A DNA stretch of 16,266 nucleotides from Holdemanella porci. GTDB lineage: Bacteria; Bacillota_I; Bacilli_A; Erysipelotrichales; Erysipelotrichaceae. The first letter of the stretch is position 1. Each line of letters opens with the position of its first letter. Position numbers and translations under genes: made by a program. Below the pieces are notes generated by a model. The model was not told the origin of the DNA, searched no databases, and saw only the letters and a list, made by a program, of their open reading frames with translations. The stretch is from positions 1 to 16,266 of the forward strand of contig NZ_JAHQVB010000049.1 in the NCBI RefSeq assembly GCF_019052655.1. Direction: 5' to 3'. Positions 16,213-16,266 of the stretch are shown here, piece by piece.

Positions 16213-16266
16213 TGGAGCAGGTGATGAGAATCGAACTCACGTAGTCAGCTTGGAAGGCTGAAGTTC
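16213..16266 (-). tRNA. tRNA-Gly (anticodon TCC), partial at window edge
   Basis: The 3' portion of a tRNA reads leftward. The CCA end is encoded (16215-16213), preceded by discriminator T and the acceptor strand CACCTGC (16223-16217). The T arm carries GAGTTCGATTCTC. The anticodon arm is TCAGC-CTTCCAA-GCTGA with anticodon TCC at 16254-16252, reading GGA glycine codons. The D arm and the 5' acceptor strand lie outside the window. Confidence 0.95.

Noticed and set aside
1..16266. CRISPR arrays, insertion sequences, phage genes or a defence system
   Set aside because: No spaced direct repeats, transposase or integrase genes, terminal inverted repeats or defence-family proteins were seen; the genes are core metabolic and transport functions.
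16213..16266. tRNA-Gly 3' end as an integration (att) site
   Set aside because: No integrase and no duplicated tRNA 3' segment is present in the window; the neighbouring DNA looks like ordinary chromosome.

Overview
The window is AT-rich and comes from a low-GC Gram-positive bacterium. The RpoB and RpoC proteins are Firmicutes-like, SD sequences are strong and purine-rich, promoters are sigma-A type, and there is a cysteine-anchored lipoprotein. A large RpoB insertion, Asn at the rifampicin-pocket position E. coli His526, and the gene content suggest class Erysipelotrichia (Bacillota). This placement is inference, not proof.

Left part (1-1015). A leftward lipoprotein gene (56-763) has its own consensus promoter. 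Between it and rpoB lies a crowded regulatory stretch: the rpoB promoter, a divergent promoter whose -35 box faces it 7 nt away, and a hairpin terminator that would end the divergent transcript after about 40 nt. Inverted repeats surround the rpoB -10 box. No ribosomal protein genes (rplJ/rplL) precede rpoB here.

Centre (1016-9342). rpoB and rpoC form an operon, 8 nt apart, encoding the two catalytic RNA polymerase subunits. A strong intrinsic terminator follows rpoC. A 95-residue protein of unknown function starts directly behind it with no room for a promoter of its own.

Middle right (9333-13547). asnA (asparagine synthesis from aspartate and ammonia) reads leftward and converges on the 95-residue gene through one palindrome that contains both stop codons. 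asnA diverges from a rightward operon across a 78-bp gap holding two mirror-image extended -10 promoters inside a 12-bp inverted repeat. The operon encodes a GT8 glycosyltransferase (apparently a leaderless mRNA), an 11-helix sodium-coupled amino acid transporter of the NSS family that overlaps it by 4 nt, and an L-lactate/L-2-hydroxyacid dehydrogenase whose specificity loop carries Met at LDH position 102. Transporter plus dehydrogenase suggests amino acid uptake coupled to reduction of 2-oxo acids, possibly to re-oxidise NADH.

Right end (13548-16266). A MATE-family exporter starts at TTG behind another terminator. Then come a 69-residue hypothetical protein with its own terminator, a monoacylglycerol-lipase-like alpha/beta hydrolase, two back-to-back terminators, and the 3' part of a tRNA-Gly(TCC) on the minus strand cut by the window edge.

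There is no phage, insertion sequence, CRISPR array or recognisable defence island. Most of the window is ordinary core genome; the points of interest are regulatory architecture and specific active-site or drug-pocket residues. Comparisons with other proteins are from memory, without alignment software.
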